From positions 1 through 18,038 of the forward strand of contig PDHQ01000515.1 of assembly GCA_003339415.1 (NCBI GenBank): a stretch of DNA of 18,038 nucleotides. The letters are read 5' to 3'. The stretch comes from Ophiocordyceps camponoti-saundersi (nom. inval.) (taxonomy: Eukaryota; Ascomycota; Sordariomycetes; Hypocreales; Ophiocordycipitaceae). The position numbers and the translations under genes were made by a program. The notes beneath the pieces were generated by a model, which worked only from the letters and a program-made list of their open reading frames with translations, searched no databases and was not told the origin of the DNA. Shown one piece after another: positions 1 through 9,611 of the stretch; within the stretch, counting starts at the first letter, position 1; each line of letters opens with the position of its first letter.

Positions 1-1401
1 TATAGAGAAAGCGATAAGAAGTTAGATTTCCACATAAAGATAAGAGGAATAAGGGAAAAGAAGGAGGGAACTATTTCACCGAAAATAGAAAATTACAAAA
101 GAAGTGCATAAATTAGTAATTTATAGTATTAAATTCTAGTATTCAAAATAAGGTTATAATTCCGTTTAGTAGAGTTTTGCTATAAGTTCTCTTTAAGACT
201 CGACTTACGATTTACGACTTTTAGGACAGCTATAAAGATAAGGTTAAGGACTAATTATTAGTTAATTCCTTCCTCCCTCGACGGAAACTAATCTATGCTA
301 TATATCTAGTATCGTAATAATTCCTATCCTATCTTAACCGCCTTTCATGTTCCCGTCGTCACAAACTCTAAAGGGAAAAAAAGGGTTCCGGAACTATTTA
401 ATTCAACCGTTTCTATACCCTTCGTTCTACCCTAGGTAAGGCTAACGCATATCTTTCTTTGTCGTCTCTGCCACCGCCGCCAAAGTATCTATCTATAATA
501 TATATATATATTTCCGTATTTATACCTGCAAAAAAAAGTATTAAAGAAATTATATAGGATTTTATAACGTACATTTCGGCATTCTTAACGCCCTGCTATT
601 AAAGACACGACTCGTACGGCTACTAGCACTATTTAGCACGACCCCCCCCTTATTCTACACAGATTATTATTTTAGGTTAAAATAAGCACAACCGCCCTCC
701 TCCTTTAACGCAGTTATTATTTCTTTCTCAATCCGTCAGTTCCCTCACCATACTAAAGTTATCTCTTTACAGCCTTTTACATTTTTTTCCCTACGTATAT
801 ATATAATAGAAAAAAGAAAAGTTAGATAATTTAGTAGAAGAATTAAATTGCAGCTCTTAGAAAACAAGAGTATATAAGGATAACGTCGATGATAGGTCTA
901 ACCTGCCCCGTACGTGCTAAATTAAACTCTAACCAGGCTCACCGGCGCTCGCCTTTATAAGCTACTATAAATAAATAACACTTATCTCTACTCACTTCTC
1001 CTACCCTATACTCGCTAAACGCGTAACATATCCTTACTTTCTTTTCTTTAATATATATATTTAAATATACTTTTAATTCGTTATTCTTTCCTATATAGAC
1101 TTTAGTTATACTCCCGCCTAGGTATATAATCGCATTTTTTAATAAATATTTCTAAAAATAAACCCCTCGAACCTTCTTACTCGCGGTCTCACGTACTTTA
1201 CTAACGTTAGCCGTATGCTATTATCGGGCCTATACTCCCTATAATATCCGGCATAAGCCGCTTACTTAGCTATATACGCTTACTTCCCGTAAAACTCGAC
1301 ATACCTTCTCGTAAAGTAAAATTAAATATAAATAATACTTAGCGAAATAACTAGGAATTACGATTCGTCCTTACTACGATCTTATAATCCCCTCGCATCT
1401 C
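1..1401. other. Degraded intergenic DNA, no gene recognised
   Basis: I found no conserved motif or long RIP-type frame here. The stretch has short AT runs (for example 500-513), a C-run near 642-650 and pyrimidine-rich plus-strand segments around 300-480 and 1150-1500. It may be old transposon or intergenic sequence altered beyond recognition by eye. Confidence 0.5.
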
Positions 1402-1478
1402 TACTAGCATATCCCCTTATGCATATATTTCACCACGATTTCACCTACGAGTTTTTCTTTTTCTTTATCCTTTCTCCT
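1402..1478. repeat. Diverged direct repeat, copy 1
   Basis: This segment aligns with 2370-2442 over about 75 bases. Both start at TACTAGCA, share an ATTTC(A/G)CCTAC block and end in a matching pyrimidine-rich run. Many differences are C/T or A/G transitions, as expected when two duplicates were mutated by RIP independently. What the repeat unit was is unknown; the two copies lie about 0.97 kb apart. Confidence 0.5.
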
Positions 1479-2369
1479 TATATACGTATATACTCTTACG
1501 TGCCCGTGTACGACGTAAAAAACTTCATTCTATAATATAATCCTCCCCTACTACGTATATTCAGAGCCTATAGCTAGACTCTTCGGCGATTAATAAGACC
1601 TATACTAGAGATATATTACTACTAATCAGACCCGGATCCCGGTATAGACTAGACCACGACCATAGCCTCTCCTTTAGCGACTTCGACTACTACGAATATG
1701 CTATAGGAATTATATACTATAATAATCTAACTATATTCGCAGATCCTTTATCTCTAAAACTAGTTAAACCCTTACCCCTACCTAGAGGCTAATAGGACTC
1801 GTAGTAAAGGATCGACTGCCCTACGGAATACCGCTCGAACTTTTTAACCTAGCGGCAAGGCCTTTTACGAACCCTTCCAGCTACTTGCCCCGGTAGGATA
1901 GCCGAATACCGAAACTCGGGGGCGTTTAACGACTTCAGATATACACTCCCTCCTAATTATACTACTCGGTTTCGGGAAAAGCCTAGGACTATTATAATTT
2001 CCCTTAATAGTCCCGAAGGCTTTACGAGTAGGACGGAACGCAGGAGTATCTTTTACTATTAGTAGTTAGTTTTAGGTTAATTATACTGCTCCCCGTGCCT
2101 ATACCCGTTATAATACGGGAGTAGATGCCCGTTTCCCTTATAGTCTTCGTTTCGCTAGAATACGCAGCGAAGCGCCTCGCTCCTATGCCTATTCCTATTT
2201 CCCCCGTCCCTCTTATTAATATCTAAGTCCGTAAGGCGGGTTCGGTACGCAAACACCTAAATATTACGTTAGTTATCTACCTTATCGTGAAATCACTTAG
2301 AATAATACTAATAGAAACTAAGAATCACTATCCTATCCCTACTAGGATTTCCACCTGCCCCCTAGCCTT
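1479..2369. other. Degraded DNA between the two direct repeats
   Basis: The sequence is RIP-mutated throughout. Part of it (about 1960-2260) gives a fairly open minus-strand frame rich in Gly, Ile and Arg, but I recognise no domain. It could be the body of a short element bounded by the flanking direct repeats, or merely sequence between two dispersed copies. Confidence 0.35.
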
Positions 2370-2442
2370 TACTAGCACGTGCCCCTAACTATTTTACTAG
2401 GATTTCGCCTACTACGGTTTTTCTCTTTTCCCTCCTTCTCCG
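2370..2442. repeat. Diverged direct repeat, copy 2
   Basis: Partner of the segment at 1402-1478, in the same orientation. It keeps TACTAGCACGTGCCCC where copy 1 has TACTAGCATATCCCC, so CACGTG in copy 2 corresponds to a TA-rich version in copy 1. Confidence 0.5.
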
Positions 2443-2689
2443 TAGCCTAGAATCTTTATTTATAATGCTAATACTATTATTTACTTAACGTCTCCCTTCC
2501 GTAATAACGTTTAGCAAACGCAGCTACTATAATATTTATATTATATTAACTAACTAAGTATTCCTATACCCCCTAAAAAATTCTTTACTAAATTTTCCGA
2601 CTTTCTCCCTATAGCGCCTTCTCGTCCCCGTCGCCGTTCTCTAAAGACGCATAACCGCGATAACGGCACGGTCTTACAAAACCTAACTA

Positions 2690-3235
2690 TATCTAATAAG
2701 TCGTTGCTCTATTAACCTTTCTATTCCGTATATCCGAATATTAAAATAAAAGCTAAATACTATAAAAGAAACTCTAAAACCGATATTAAGCCTAAAGAGA
2801 ATAATGCTAAACCCGATATAAAGACGATAAATACTAGGGTTAAAAAATAATCTAAACCTATATCTATAAGCCGCACTTCTTATTCTCCTTATCTCCCTTC
2901 CTCTTTATATTATATACCTACTAACTATAAGCTCTATTTAAAAACTAGCCCCTTCCGCCTTTTAAAACGACTAATAACTAGTTAGGTCGCCTCCGTAACG
3001 TCACGCTCCTAAGCATTAAGGTCGAAGATATTCCGACTATCCGTATTAAAAAATCTTCAAAAAATAAATTATCTCCTTCTTCTAATAAAAAGCCGGCGTC
3101 TAAAAAAGCTAAGCGAAATAGTTTACTTAAAGAAATAGTCTAGGTGCTACTATTATAAAACTCCAAAGCTAGCCTTCCCTCTATTATACCACGTTCTATA
3201 ACTACACGCTAATATATATCCTATAAGTAATAGTG
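2690..3235 (+). other. Coding-like Lys/Ser-rich relic upstream of the RRP5 fragment
   Basis: Parts of the plus strand read as low-complexity protein: a Lys/Pro/Asn-rich stretch at about 2750-2860 and a Ser/Lys stretch at about 3050-3125 with a basic run resembling a nuclear-localisation cluster. RIP-type stops interrupt it. It does not resemble the S1 domain expected immediately upstream in RRP5, so I do not join it to that fragment. It may be part of a transposon gag-like protein or of an unrelated captured gene. Confidence 0.25.
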
Positions 3236-3237
3236 GC

Positions 3238-4060
3238 GGATACCTATAGCGCGTAACTGTTAAGTCTAGCAACGGTCACCTCGTGGCCGGCAACGTCCGT
3301 AAGGTTAAAGAGTATAGCGTATTTATCGTTATTAATAACTCGGCTAACGTTAGCGGCCTATATTATAGTAGTCAGACGGCCGATAATCCGGTTAAGGACG
3401 CGACTAAATTATATAAAGCGTAGGATATCGTTAAATATAAAGTACTTAACGTCGACGCGTAGAAGCGGAAGTTCAGCCTTAGCCTTAACTAGTCGCTTTT
3501 TAAGATAAAGATAGCGATATAGCTTATCCGCACTCGGATAAGGATAACGGAGGTGCTGCTCTCGTCGATAGCGATACGGATATAGATAACGTCGTCTTAA
3601 AGTTGCAAAAGAGCGACGACTAAGCGACGGAGAACACGAGCGATATAGAAGGAGAGTAGAATAACGCCGAACTTTAAATCAGCGGCGGCGGTCTCGGGGC
3701 GCCTAAGAAAATCTCATAGGCCACCTACCCGCTTCACTTATCCTACTCTAAACCTGGCTCCGACGAGGAGCCCGGCTTTAGCGGCAAACGGCTAGCGTAA
3801 CGAAAAAGAAGAAGAAGGCTTCGGTTAAGGTTTATAGGATAATCACGCTCGACGCGCACGCCCCGCAGACGGCGAGCGACTACGAGCGGCTGCTCCTCGG
3901 CCAGGCTTAGTCGTCGGCGCTATTTATCGCGTATATATCCTTCCGGATATACGTAAGCAAGCTGCCTAAGGCGCGCGAGGTAGCGGGGCGTGCGATTAAG
4001 ACTATCAGCGTACGGGAAGAGGGCGAGAAGCTAAACGTCTAGGTTGCCTATCTTAACCTT
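3238..4060 (+). pseudogene. RRP5: RIP-degraded, truncated RRP5 (rRNA biogenesis protein) fragment
   Basis: Known role: Rrp5 is a large nucleolar RNA-binding protein needed for pre-rRNA cleavage in both ribosomal subunits; it has many S1 domains followed by C-terminal HAT/TPR repeats. Seen: 3262-3490 reads as one S1 domain, with GNVRKV, then VFIVI, NVSGL, a Ser-Gln pair, D(I/V)V-K, KVL-VDA and a closing FSLSL. An acidic linker (about 3500-3700) and a Lys-rich run (about 3801-3817) follow. From 3866 comes TASDYERLLLGQ, a Ser-Ser pair, a KAREV-like helix, AIKTISVREEGEKLNV and a final LNL at 4052-4060, the start of the HAT region. Family similarity stops abruptly there. In-frame TAG/TAA sit where Trp or Gln is expected, and the S1 and HAT parts lie in different frames, with a likely one-base loss near 3503. 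Most of both ends of the gene is absent, so this is a captured or duplicated fragment, not the working copy. Confidence 0.85.
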
Positions 4061-4169
4061 ATAGTTATATTTCCGGAGGCGGGCGCGATTAATAAGCAGG
4101 GTACTCTAGGCGCCCGATATATAGAGGCATCTTTATCTTAAGACGCTTAAATAATACGCCCCTATAACT

Positions 4170-4995
4170 CTTAGATAATTCCCCTTTAGCGATTTTCTAT
4201 ACTGCCGTTTGCTATTTATATTTCCTTTCTATACTCTCGCTTACGTTACCTTATAACCTTCGCGACGCACTATACTCCGTCCCGGGACGTGCTTATTAGC
4301 TCTAGCCGTCTCGATAGAGTTCGCCACGGTTCCGTCTAACGATTCGGAAAACCCGCTCCTATTGTAGGAATTCCCCATAACGATGTAATTAGCGCATCGG
4401 TTCCTAAACGCCCCGTATATAATAATATAGTCGCAGAACGCCCGGGGCACCCTATTATCACGATAATAGCGGCATTAATTAACCACCTCCTACGACTAGC
4501 TACTATAATACCTTATATCTAGTCGCACCACCTAAAGAGGCGAGCAATATATATCTAATCCGTATTATTCGGGTTATTAATAACTACCGCAAGAGTTATA
4601 TTTCTTTTCGGCGGCATAGCCACTACCTAGCTCTCCTAGTCCTATTTTACCTCGTTATTTCCCGCTTTTCCGAAACGAATTTCTCCTAGACTTACGTTTA
4701 TCGCATAGCACTTAAGTTTCTCGGCGGAATCTGCCGATATCGTTCCCAGCGTATAGTAAAGCTTCCCGTTATGCACGCTCTTCGTAATCTACCCGAACGG
4801 GGATCCTAGGAAGTTCACCGCCATATAAGTCTCGGACGACGATATTTCGCGATCTCGATATAATAATAACCCTCGAGAAATCGTAAAATACTTAAAAAGC
4901 GTGCGCGAGGGAAAAAACACTAAATACTACCCGTTTCTAATAATAAATAGAGTAAACTTAACGGAGAGAGGATTTTTTTCCACGCCGCACGACTA
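4170..4995 (-). pseudogene. Multicopy Cys-motif family, copy A (RIP-inactivated)
   Basis: Read on the minus strand, this is a diverged paralogue of copies B, C and D. The best-preserved piece (about 4241-4480) encodes VPRAFC, then an Ile-rich stretch, GAFRNRCANY and IVMG. Several Tyr codons (TAT) are explained by RIP of Cys TGT, so the ancestral module probably had C-x2-C, then C-x-C, then CANC. Upstream in the gene, about 4650-4900 matches the FPGSPF region of its paralogues at the DNA level. There is one copy of the 5' 132-bp unit (about 4905-4995) where B and C have two. Frames shift and TAA/TAG occur throughout, so no product is expected. The pattern of two Cys pairs with a CANC core resembles the fungal domain of unknown function DUF3716; this is from memory of the motif, not a search. 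Function unknown. Confidence 0.65.
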
Positions 4996-5189
4996 ATTTC
5001 TGTATTTTATATGTGTGCGGCTTCGATTACTAAGTCGTTACGTGTTTATTCCCCTACTATATCTATAAATTACGATCTCTTCCCTCTAAACACCTCCTCT
5101 ACTATTTTACGAGTATTCTTATCTTTCACGCCCGATTCTATATACCGTCTTTATAGCTATATTACTTTAGATAGACTTCGCTACCTACC

Positions 5190-5195
5190 CACGTG
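5190..5195 (-). promoter_or_regulatory. CACGTG box upstream of copy A
   Basis: A palindromic CACGTG lies about 200 bases upstream of the degraded gene, inside a block (about 4996-5215) shared with the upstream regions of B, C and D. CACGTG is the usual E-box for bHLH factors. Its conservation in the family suggests, but does not prove, that it once controlled the genes. Confidence 0.4.
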
Positions 5196-5217
5196 CTCTT
5201 CTCTACCGACTAATTAA

Positions 5218-5629
5218 AACCTCGGATTATAACACCCGCGCGTTACGAGAATACTACGAGTAGAAGCATATAGAAATAATATAGTATCTTAAGTCTTATC
5301 TAAAAACGTAGTAAAGAACGGTGTGGTCTTTGCAAGTAGCGAGTATAAATAATAACGCTATAATCTCACCGCTTAGCTATGTACCCTAAACTACTTTATA
5401 GCGATCGTTTCCTCTTTAGGATTTTTAGTTATTACTTGTAAGACTAACACCTACTTTTAAGCTATAAAGGAAGCACCTTCTAATTTACGTATGCGTGACA
5501 CTTTCTAGGTACGTTATACTTACACGATAACGACGATTAAGGTACGTACTGTCGCTACGATTCTATTATAAGGTGACGGCAGCACTAATAAAGGTGTTAA
5601 TATTCCTAATACTATGACTAGGATAATGA
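5218..5629. other. Degraded spacer, no gene seen
   Basis: Homology with the other upstream blocks ends near 5235. The rest is RIP-mutated without a recognisable frame. GGTACGTACTG at 5541-5551 recalls the TACGTAC motif in the inverted repeat arms at 7437-7463 and 10121-10143. Confidence 0.35.
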
Positions 5630-6175
5630 CTCTGCTAGGTCTGTGTCGCTAGACCAGGCCCTTAAAGAGGGCCGGCAGCGCTGACTAAGTAAGAGGGATA
5701 TCTATAAGGTAGGTCGTATAACAGATTCCCCTCCAGACCGCCATATAATAAGCGATAAAGGACTTATAACAATCGCCGTCGATAGATAGGTTCATAACGC
5801 CTCGTCTTCTAATACCGAATATAACTCCTTATAAAGGCAGAGACACAGCGCGCCCGTAGTCGAAAGGAAACGCGCTTCACTAAACAGTCGGACAGGCTAA
5901 CGAATATAACCGAGTCCTGCCGACCGTATAATAAGCCTCCTCGCTAGTCGAACGCATAGCTTCTATATACCGATCGAAACGCTAAATAACGATACTCGAA
6001 ATATTATCTTAACACCCCGACTATCTCCTCTACTTGCCTAGAGACCTGGCGTATAAAGAGCCGAACTCTTAGAGAGATTTTTAGCACGTACCCCATAACG
6101 CGATCTAAGAGCATCGTGCGCGGTGATTTAGCAATAAAACGCGTCCTTACCCGGCTTATTTAATACCTATAGATA
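5630..6175 (-). pseudogene. Unassigned relic reading frame between copies A and B
   Basis: On the minus strand one frame runs about 180 codons with about half a dozen stops, all TAA or TAG, which is more open than neighbouring spacer DNA. It is rich in Arg, Leu, Tyr and Ser and I recognise no domain. The plus strand also has a fairly open frame over about 5850-6150 (rich in Thr, Arg and Ser), so strand is uncertain. A short hairpin, GGCCCTTAAAGAGGGCC, lies near 5667-5683. CpA and TpG are somewhat more frequent than in the adjacent family copies. It may be a fragment of an unknown repeat or gene; function cannot be assigned. Confidence 0.3.
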
Positions 6176-6189
6176 GTATGCCTTTAAGA

Positions 6190-7155
6190 TTCTTAGAAGA
6201 TTCCCCTTTAGGCACTTTTCTTATTATAACCTACTATCTATATTCCTTTAGCACACTCCCCCTTTCGCTACCTTATAACCTTAGGCACTTATAATATATC
6301 CCGCCGGGACGCGGCTAGCTGCTCCAAGCCCCTATTCGACGTCTAAACGGTTCTTTCTAGGCAATCCGGCGATTCACCCTCGTTCCTAACACATAGAGTT
6401 CCTATAACGATATAATTAGCATATCGATCCCTAAACTCCCCCGCGACCCTAATACAGTTTACGAACGCCTAGTGCACGCTTTTGTCACCACATCCGCGGC
6501 ATTATCTAACTACCTCTCCACAACTAGCTACTATAATCCCCTATATCTAGTTAGGCATCCTAAGAATACTAGCGATACGTCTCTTATCCGTGTTATTCCG
6601 GTTATTAAGAGGCATAGTAATACTTAAGTTCCTCTTTATAGGTAAGGCTATTACCCTCTCCTCGCTATCCTATTTTTTCTTAGTATCTCTCGCTTTCCCC
6701 GAATAACTATTTAATAGACTTATATTCGTCGCACGATACTTAAGCCTCGTAGCAGAGTCTGCCGATATCGTTTCCAGGCTATAGAAGATCTCCTCCTCCC
6801 TAACGGTCTTCTTAATCCTCCTAAACGGCGATCCCGGGAAATCCACGTCCGCGGGAGTCTGCCTCGCGGATATCTTATAATATCGAGAAAATAATAACCC
6901 TTAGGATATAGAAGAATACCTAAAGGGCGGCCGCGAGAACGGAAAACCGAAGATTTTACCCTCTCCTCACGATAAATAGAGTAAAGTTAACGACGGGAGT
7001 GTTTTTCGGGCCACACGACGAATCTCGATACCTCGCGGGATTTAGAAGAAAACGTGAATCGCCACCGCGAGAAAGGAAACGAAGACTTTAACGTCTCTAT
7101 AACGGTAAATAAAGTAAACTTAACGAGAGAGGATTCCCCACGCGGCACGACGAAT
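6190..7155 (-). pseudogene. Multicopy Cys-motif family, copy B (RIP-inactivated)
   Basis: This is one of the best copies for reading the family. In one minus-strand frame from about 6890 down to about 6200 I see FPGSPFRR, then REEEIFYSLETISADSATR, then a charged Lys/Arg segment, a helix-like RRIASILRMPN, IIVASCGEVVR, C-x2-C, a Val-x-Asn-Cys-Ile segment, AGEFRDRYANY and IVIG. Internal stops are TAA or TAG where Gln or Trp would fit, and YANY is consistent with an ancestral CANC altered by RIP. The predicted protein would be roughly 300 residues. The 5' end carries two tandem copies of a 132-bp unit (about 6949-7080 and 7081-7155). The flanking DNA to about 7430 is part of the large inverted repeat shared with copy D. 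DUF3716-like by motif only; role unknown. Confidence 0.7.
6949..7155 (-). repeat. Tandem duplication of a 132-bp unit at the 5' end of copy B
   Basis: Unit one starts with GAAGATTTTA at 6949 and unit two with GAAGACTTTA at 7081, 132 bases later. Both continue through a TAAATA(G/A)AGTAAA motif, a GAG-rich stretch and a (C/G)ACACGACGAAT-like end. Since 132 is a multiple of three, duplication would keep frame if the unit is coding. Confidence 0.7.
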
Positions 7156-7348
7156 GTCCTAATTTTTATACGTTTATGCCTTAAATTACTAATTTCTTAC
7201 GCTTTTATTCCTTCTCTAACTTTTAAAGTTACGATTCTTTCCTTCTAGACGCTTTTCCTATATTTTTCTACCGTTCTCTATCTACGCTGAAAGAATCTAT
7301 ATAACAACTCTCTGGACCACCTACTTAGAATATACTTCGGTACCTTCT

Positions 7349-7354
7349 CACGTG
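7349..7354 (-). promoter_or_regulatory. CACGTG box upstream of copy B
   Basis: Intact CACGTG in the conserved upstream block, followed in gene direction by GAGAAGGTAC and an AT-rich stretch, the same order as upstream of copy D. Confidence 0.4.
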
Positions 7355-7436
7355 CGACCTAGACCGACCAATCAGCTTTCGAGACTAGCGGACCTGTTAC
7401 CGATAGTCTAACTAATAGGCTTACTAGATCACTGCA

Positions 7437-7456
7437 CCGGCAGTACGTACTGCCGG
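7437..7456. repeat. 20-bp perfect palindrome in the left arm
   Basis: CCGGCAGTACGTACTGCCGG is its own reverse complement, and TACGTAC follows at once (7457-7463). The right arm has the shorter palindrome ACAGTACGTACTGT (10130-10143), preceded by GGTACGTACC. It could be a recombination or protein-binding site, or the terminus of an old inverted-repeat transposon. Confidence 0.75.
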
Positions 7457-7828
7457 TACGTACCTGCTATTCGATTTTTCGAGTTTTTTTTTCAGCATTA
7501 TATTATTTTTCTTCCCTCTCTCTTACGGCTTTAGTGTTTTTTCCTCGGCTTTCTGCCTCTTTTTTAGCACTAATAGTTTCTCCTTTTCCGGGTCTAGTTT
7601 TCCCTATCCCCGGAGGGTGTATGTTAGGGGTAGTAGAGAGGGTACTAAGGGCGTATATACGATATATAGAAGTATAGTTTACTGCGAGGGTCAGACTGTA
7701 TGCCTCCGGAGGGTCAGACGATTCTCCTTTATACATCGACCCCTATTCCTAGTACCTCTATTCCTGCATTTCCCCTCTTATTTTAGGTGCGCCGGCCTTA
7801 TACTAAGATACCTATACCTAGAAGGTAT

Positions 7829-8199
7829 ATATACTAGGGATTAGCCCGACTTAGGTAGGTAGACGGAACACAGTTCTATTTATCTATCGAGTCTATATCT
7901 TAGTATTCCTTCTGTCCGCGCTATCCGGCATACCCGATAAATACCTATAAATAGTATATATACAGGCAGCCACCTGGCAGGCACTTATATAACCCAGCTA
8001 GCGGGCCCCTTCTTCTTCCCCCGTAGCTACGCAGCCTGAGCTTAGCCTCCTTATCATCACACTTATATATATATATTTTGCTTCTTCGTTGCCTTATTAT
8101 AGTAATAGTCTCCTTGTGAGAGCTATTATAGTATGCCTTTACTATTTAAGACTTTTTATCTTTAGTGACTTCCTTTATTACTATATTCTATTAATATTT
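7829..8199. other. Spacer between the left arm and copy C, with a RIP-light segment
   Basis: No gene is recognised. Around 7960-8060 CpA and TpG are clearly more frequent than in flanking DNA (for example CAGGCAGCCACCTGG). On the plus strand, TATATAA near 7985 is followed by a CT-rich stretch and a CATCACAC run near 8055, which resembles a fungal core promoter and 5' leader, although no gene follows on that strand. An AT repeat lies near 8066-8077. Confidence 0.4.
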
Positions 8200-9118
8200 A
8201 TTTTCCACACCCCTCCCTGCGCGCCGTTATAACCTTAGCTATCTATTACATATCCTGCCAGGACGCGTCTAGTGCCTCTAAGCCTCCGAATAGATATTAA
8301 AACTATTCCCTTCTAAGGAACCGGAGGACTCCGACACGCTCTCATAGCACGGATTTCTTATAACGATATAATTAGCATATCGATCTCTAAAGGCCCCGGC
8401 AACCTTAATATATTCGTAAAACGGCCGGGGCACGCTCTTATCCTTATATTCCCCGTATAGATTAACCACGTCTCCACGACTAGCCACTATAATCCCTTAT
8501 ATCTAGTTAGATATCCTAAGAAGGCGAGCGATTCGTCTCTAATCCGTAATATCCGGGTTATTAAGAGCTAGGCAAATAGTCACGGCTCTCTTCGACTCTT
8601 TAGCCATAACCCTCTCCTCGTCGTCCTATTTTGTCTTATTATTTATCGCTTTTCCCTAAACTATAGCTTAAAATACTCACGTTAGTAGCATGCCACTTAA
8701 GCATCTCGTCAGAATTCCCCGATACCGTCTATAACGTATAGTAAAGATTGCCGTTCCGGATACGCTTTCTAATCGGCCTAAATAGGGATCCGGGAAAATC
8801 GATAACCCCACGAGTCTCCGATAAAGATATCTCGCAATATAGATATAACGACGACCCTTAGGATAACGTAAGATACGTAAAGGGCGAGCGCTAGAAAAAA
8901 ACGAAGATTCTAGCCGTTTCTTACGATAAATAGAAAGAAGTTAACGAAGGGACGATTTTTTCAAGCGGCGCGATAAATCTCGATAACCCTCGGTACGCAG
9001 AAGAACACGAGAATCCTAATCGCGAAGAAAAAAAACGAAGATTCTACGCCTCTATAACGACGATAAATAAAGTTAAGTTAATAAGAGAGGATTTTTTCAC
9101 GCGGCGCGACGAATCTCC
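8200..9118 (-). pseudogene. Multicopy Cys-motif family, copy C (RIP-inactivated)
   Basis: On the minus strand, 8278-8487 still reads VPRPFYEYIKVAGAFRDRYANYIVI, broken here into VPRPF, GAFRDRYANY and IVI, the same module as in A and B. A Gly-Asp-Val-Val-Asn stretch lies before it and a Ser/Glu-rich segment after it. YANY and YEY fit Cys codons altered by RIP. DNA similarity to copies A and B continues to about 9118 and through the upstream block to about 9350. The 5' end has two tandem units of about 134 bp (starting at 8903 and 9037), so C is structurally closest to B. It lies in the spacer of the large inverted repeat. No working product is expected; function unknown. Confidence 0.7.
8903..9118 (-). 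repeat. Tandem duplication of a 134-bp unit at the 5' end of copy C
   Basis: GAAGATTCTA occurs at 8903 and again at 9037. Each is followed by an ACGATAAATA motif, GTTAA, a GA-rich stretch, ATTTTTTCA and GGCGCGA. The unit corresponds to that in copy B and the single unit in A and D. Confidence 0.7.
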
Positions 9119-9307
9119 TAAATTTATACGTTTACGCTTCGAATTACTAATCTGCGCCGCCTTTATTCCTTTGCTAATATCTAAAAGTCACCTTTTCTTA
9201 CCCCTAGACACCTCCTCTGCTATTTTTCTAGTGTTTCTATCCTTAACCCTTAATTCTATATACCCTCTTTATAGCTTTATTACTTTAGATAGACTTTAGT
9301 ACTTACT

Positions 9308-9313
9308 TACGTG
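9308..9313 (-). promoter_or_regulatory. RIP-altered CACGTG box upstream of copy C
   Basis: TACGTG stands where copies A, B and D have CACGTG. The single C-to-T change in CpA context is what RIP would cause. Confidence 0.35.
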
Positions 9314-9359
9314 CTTTCTTCCGTCGACTAATAAAAACCTAGGATTACGACGCCTTTCT

Positions 9360-9611
9360 TTATTAGCTACCTAATCAGATTACTCCTATAGTTTAACCAC
9401 CCTATAGTCTATGCCTCGACCGGCTACGGCTTAAGACTAGTTAGCCCGTTTATATAGCCTAACGGTTTAATTTAAGAGTGCTACTAAAGCTATATATTAT
9501 ATTACCGTAACAGAGTTATTAGCAAGATAGAGCACCTCTCTTAACATCACTTACTTACTAGGCAATATATATAAATATATATATATATATATATTATGTT
9601 AGCTAATAGCT
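9360..9611. other. AT-rich spacer with AT microsatellite
   Basis: No gene is seen. An alternating AT run covers about 9564-9595, just before the inner end of the right inverted repeat arm, where it could form a cruciform-prone or breakage-prone site. Confidence 0.5.

Larger units (their letters stand above)
7155..7828 (+). repeat. Left arm of a large inverted repeat
   Basis: The reverse complement of about 9612-10400 matches this arm with many transitions and a few indels. Anchors are TTCTCACGTGCG near 7345, TCTAACTAATA near 7408, CAGTACGTACTG at 7441-7452, TTTCCGGG near 7584, GTATGTTAGGGGT near 7619, GCATTTCCC near 7765 and CCTATACCTAGAAG near 7812. The outer part is the upstream region of family copy B. 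A conserved Ser/Lys/Glu-rich frame occurs in both arms (7503-7736 here), but base composition could explain it. Confidence 0.8.

Noticed and set aside
5011..5217. Plus-strand open frame of 68 codons
   Set aside because: It lies in the upstream block shared by all family copies and is not conserved as protein in B, C or D.
7054..7248. Plus-strand open frame of 64 codons
   Set aside because: Antisense to the 5' repeat unit and upstream region of copy B; not conserved in C.
7503..7844. Overlapping open frames on both strands (7503-7736 minus, 7617-7844 plus)
   Set aside because: Both lie in the inverted-repeat arm. The right arm has a related Lys/Ser frame only because the DNA is duplicated; no start context or domain supports a gene.
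9564..9595. AT microsatellite as a possible origin or centromere core
   Set aside because: Short AT runs are expected in RIP-mutated DNA; a centromere cannot be judged from 18 kb of sequence alone.
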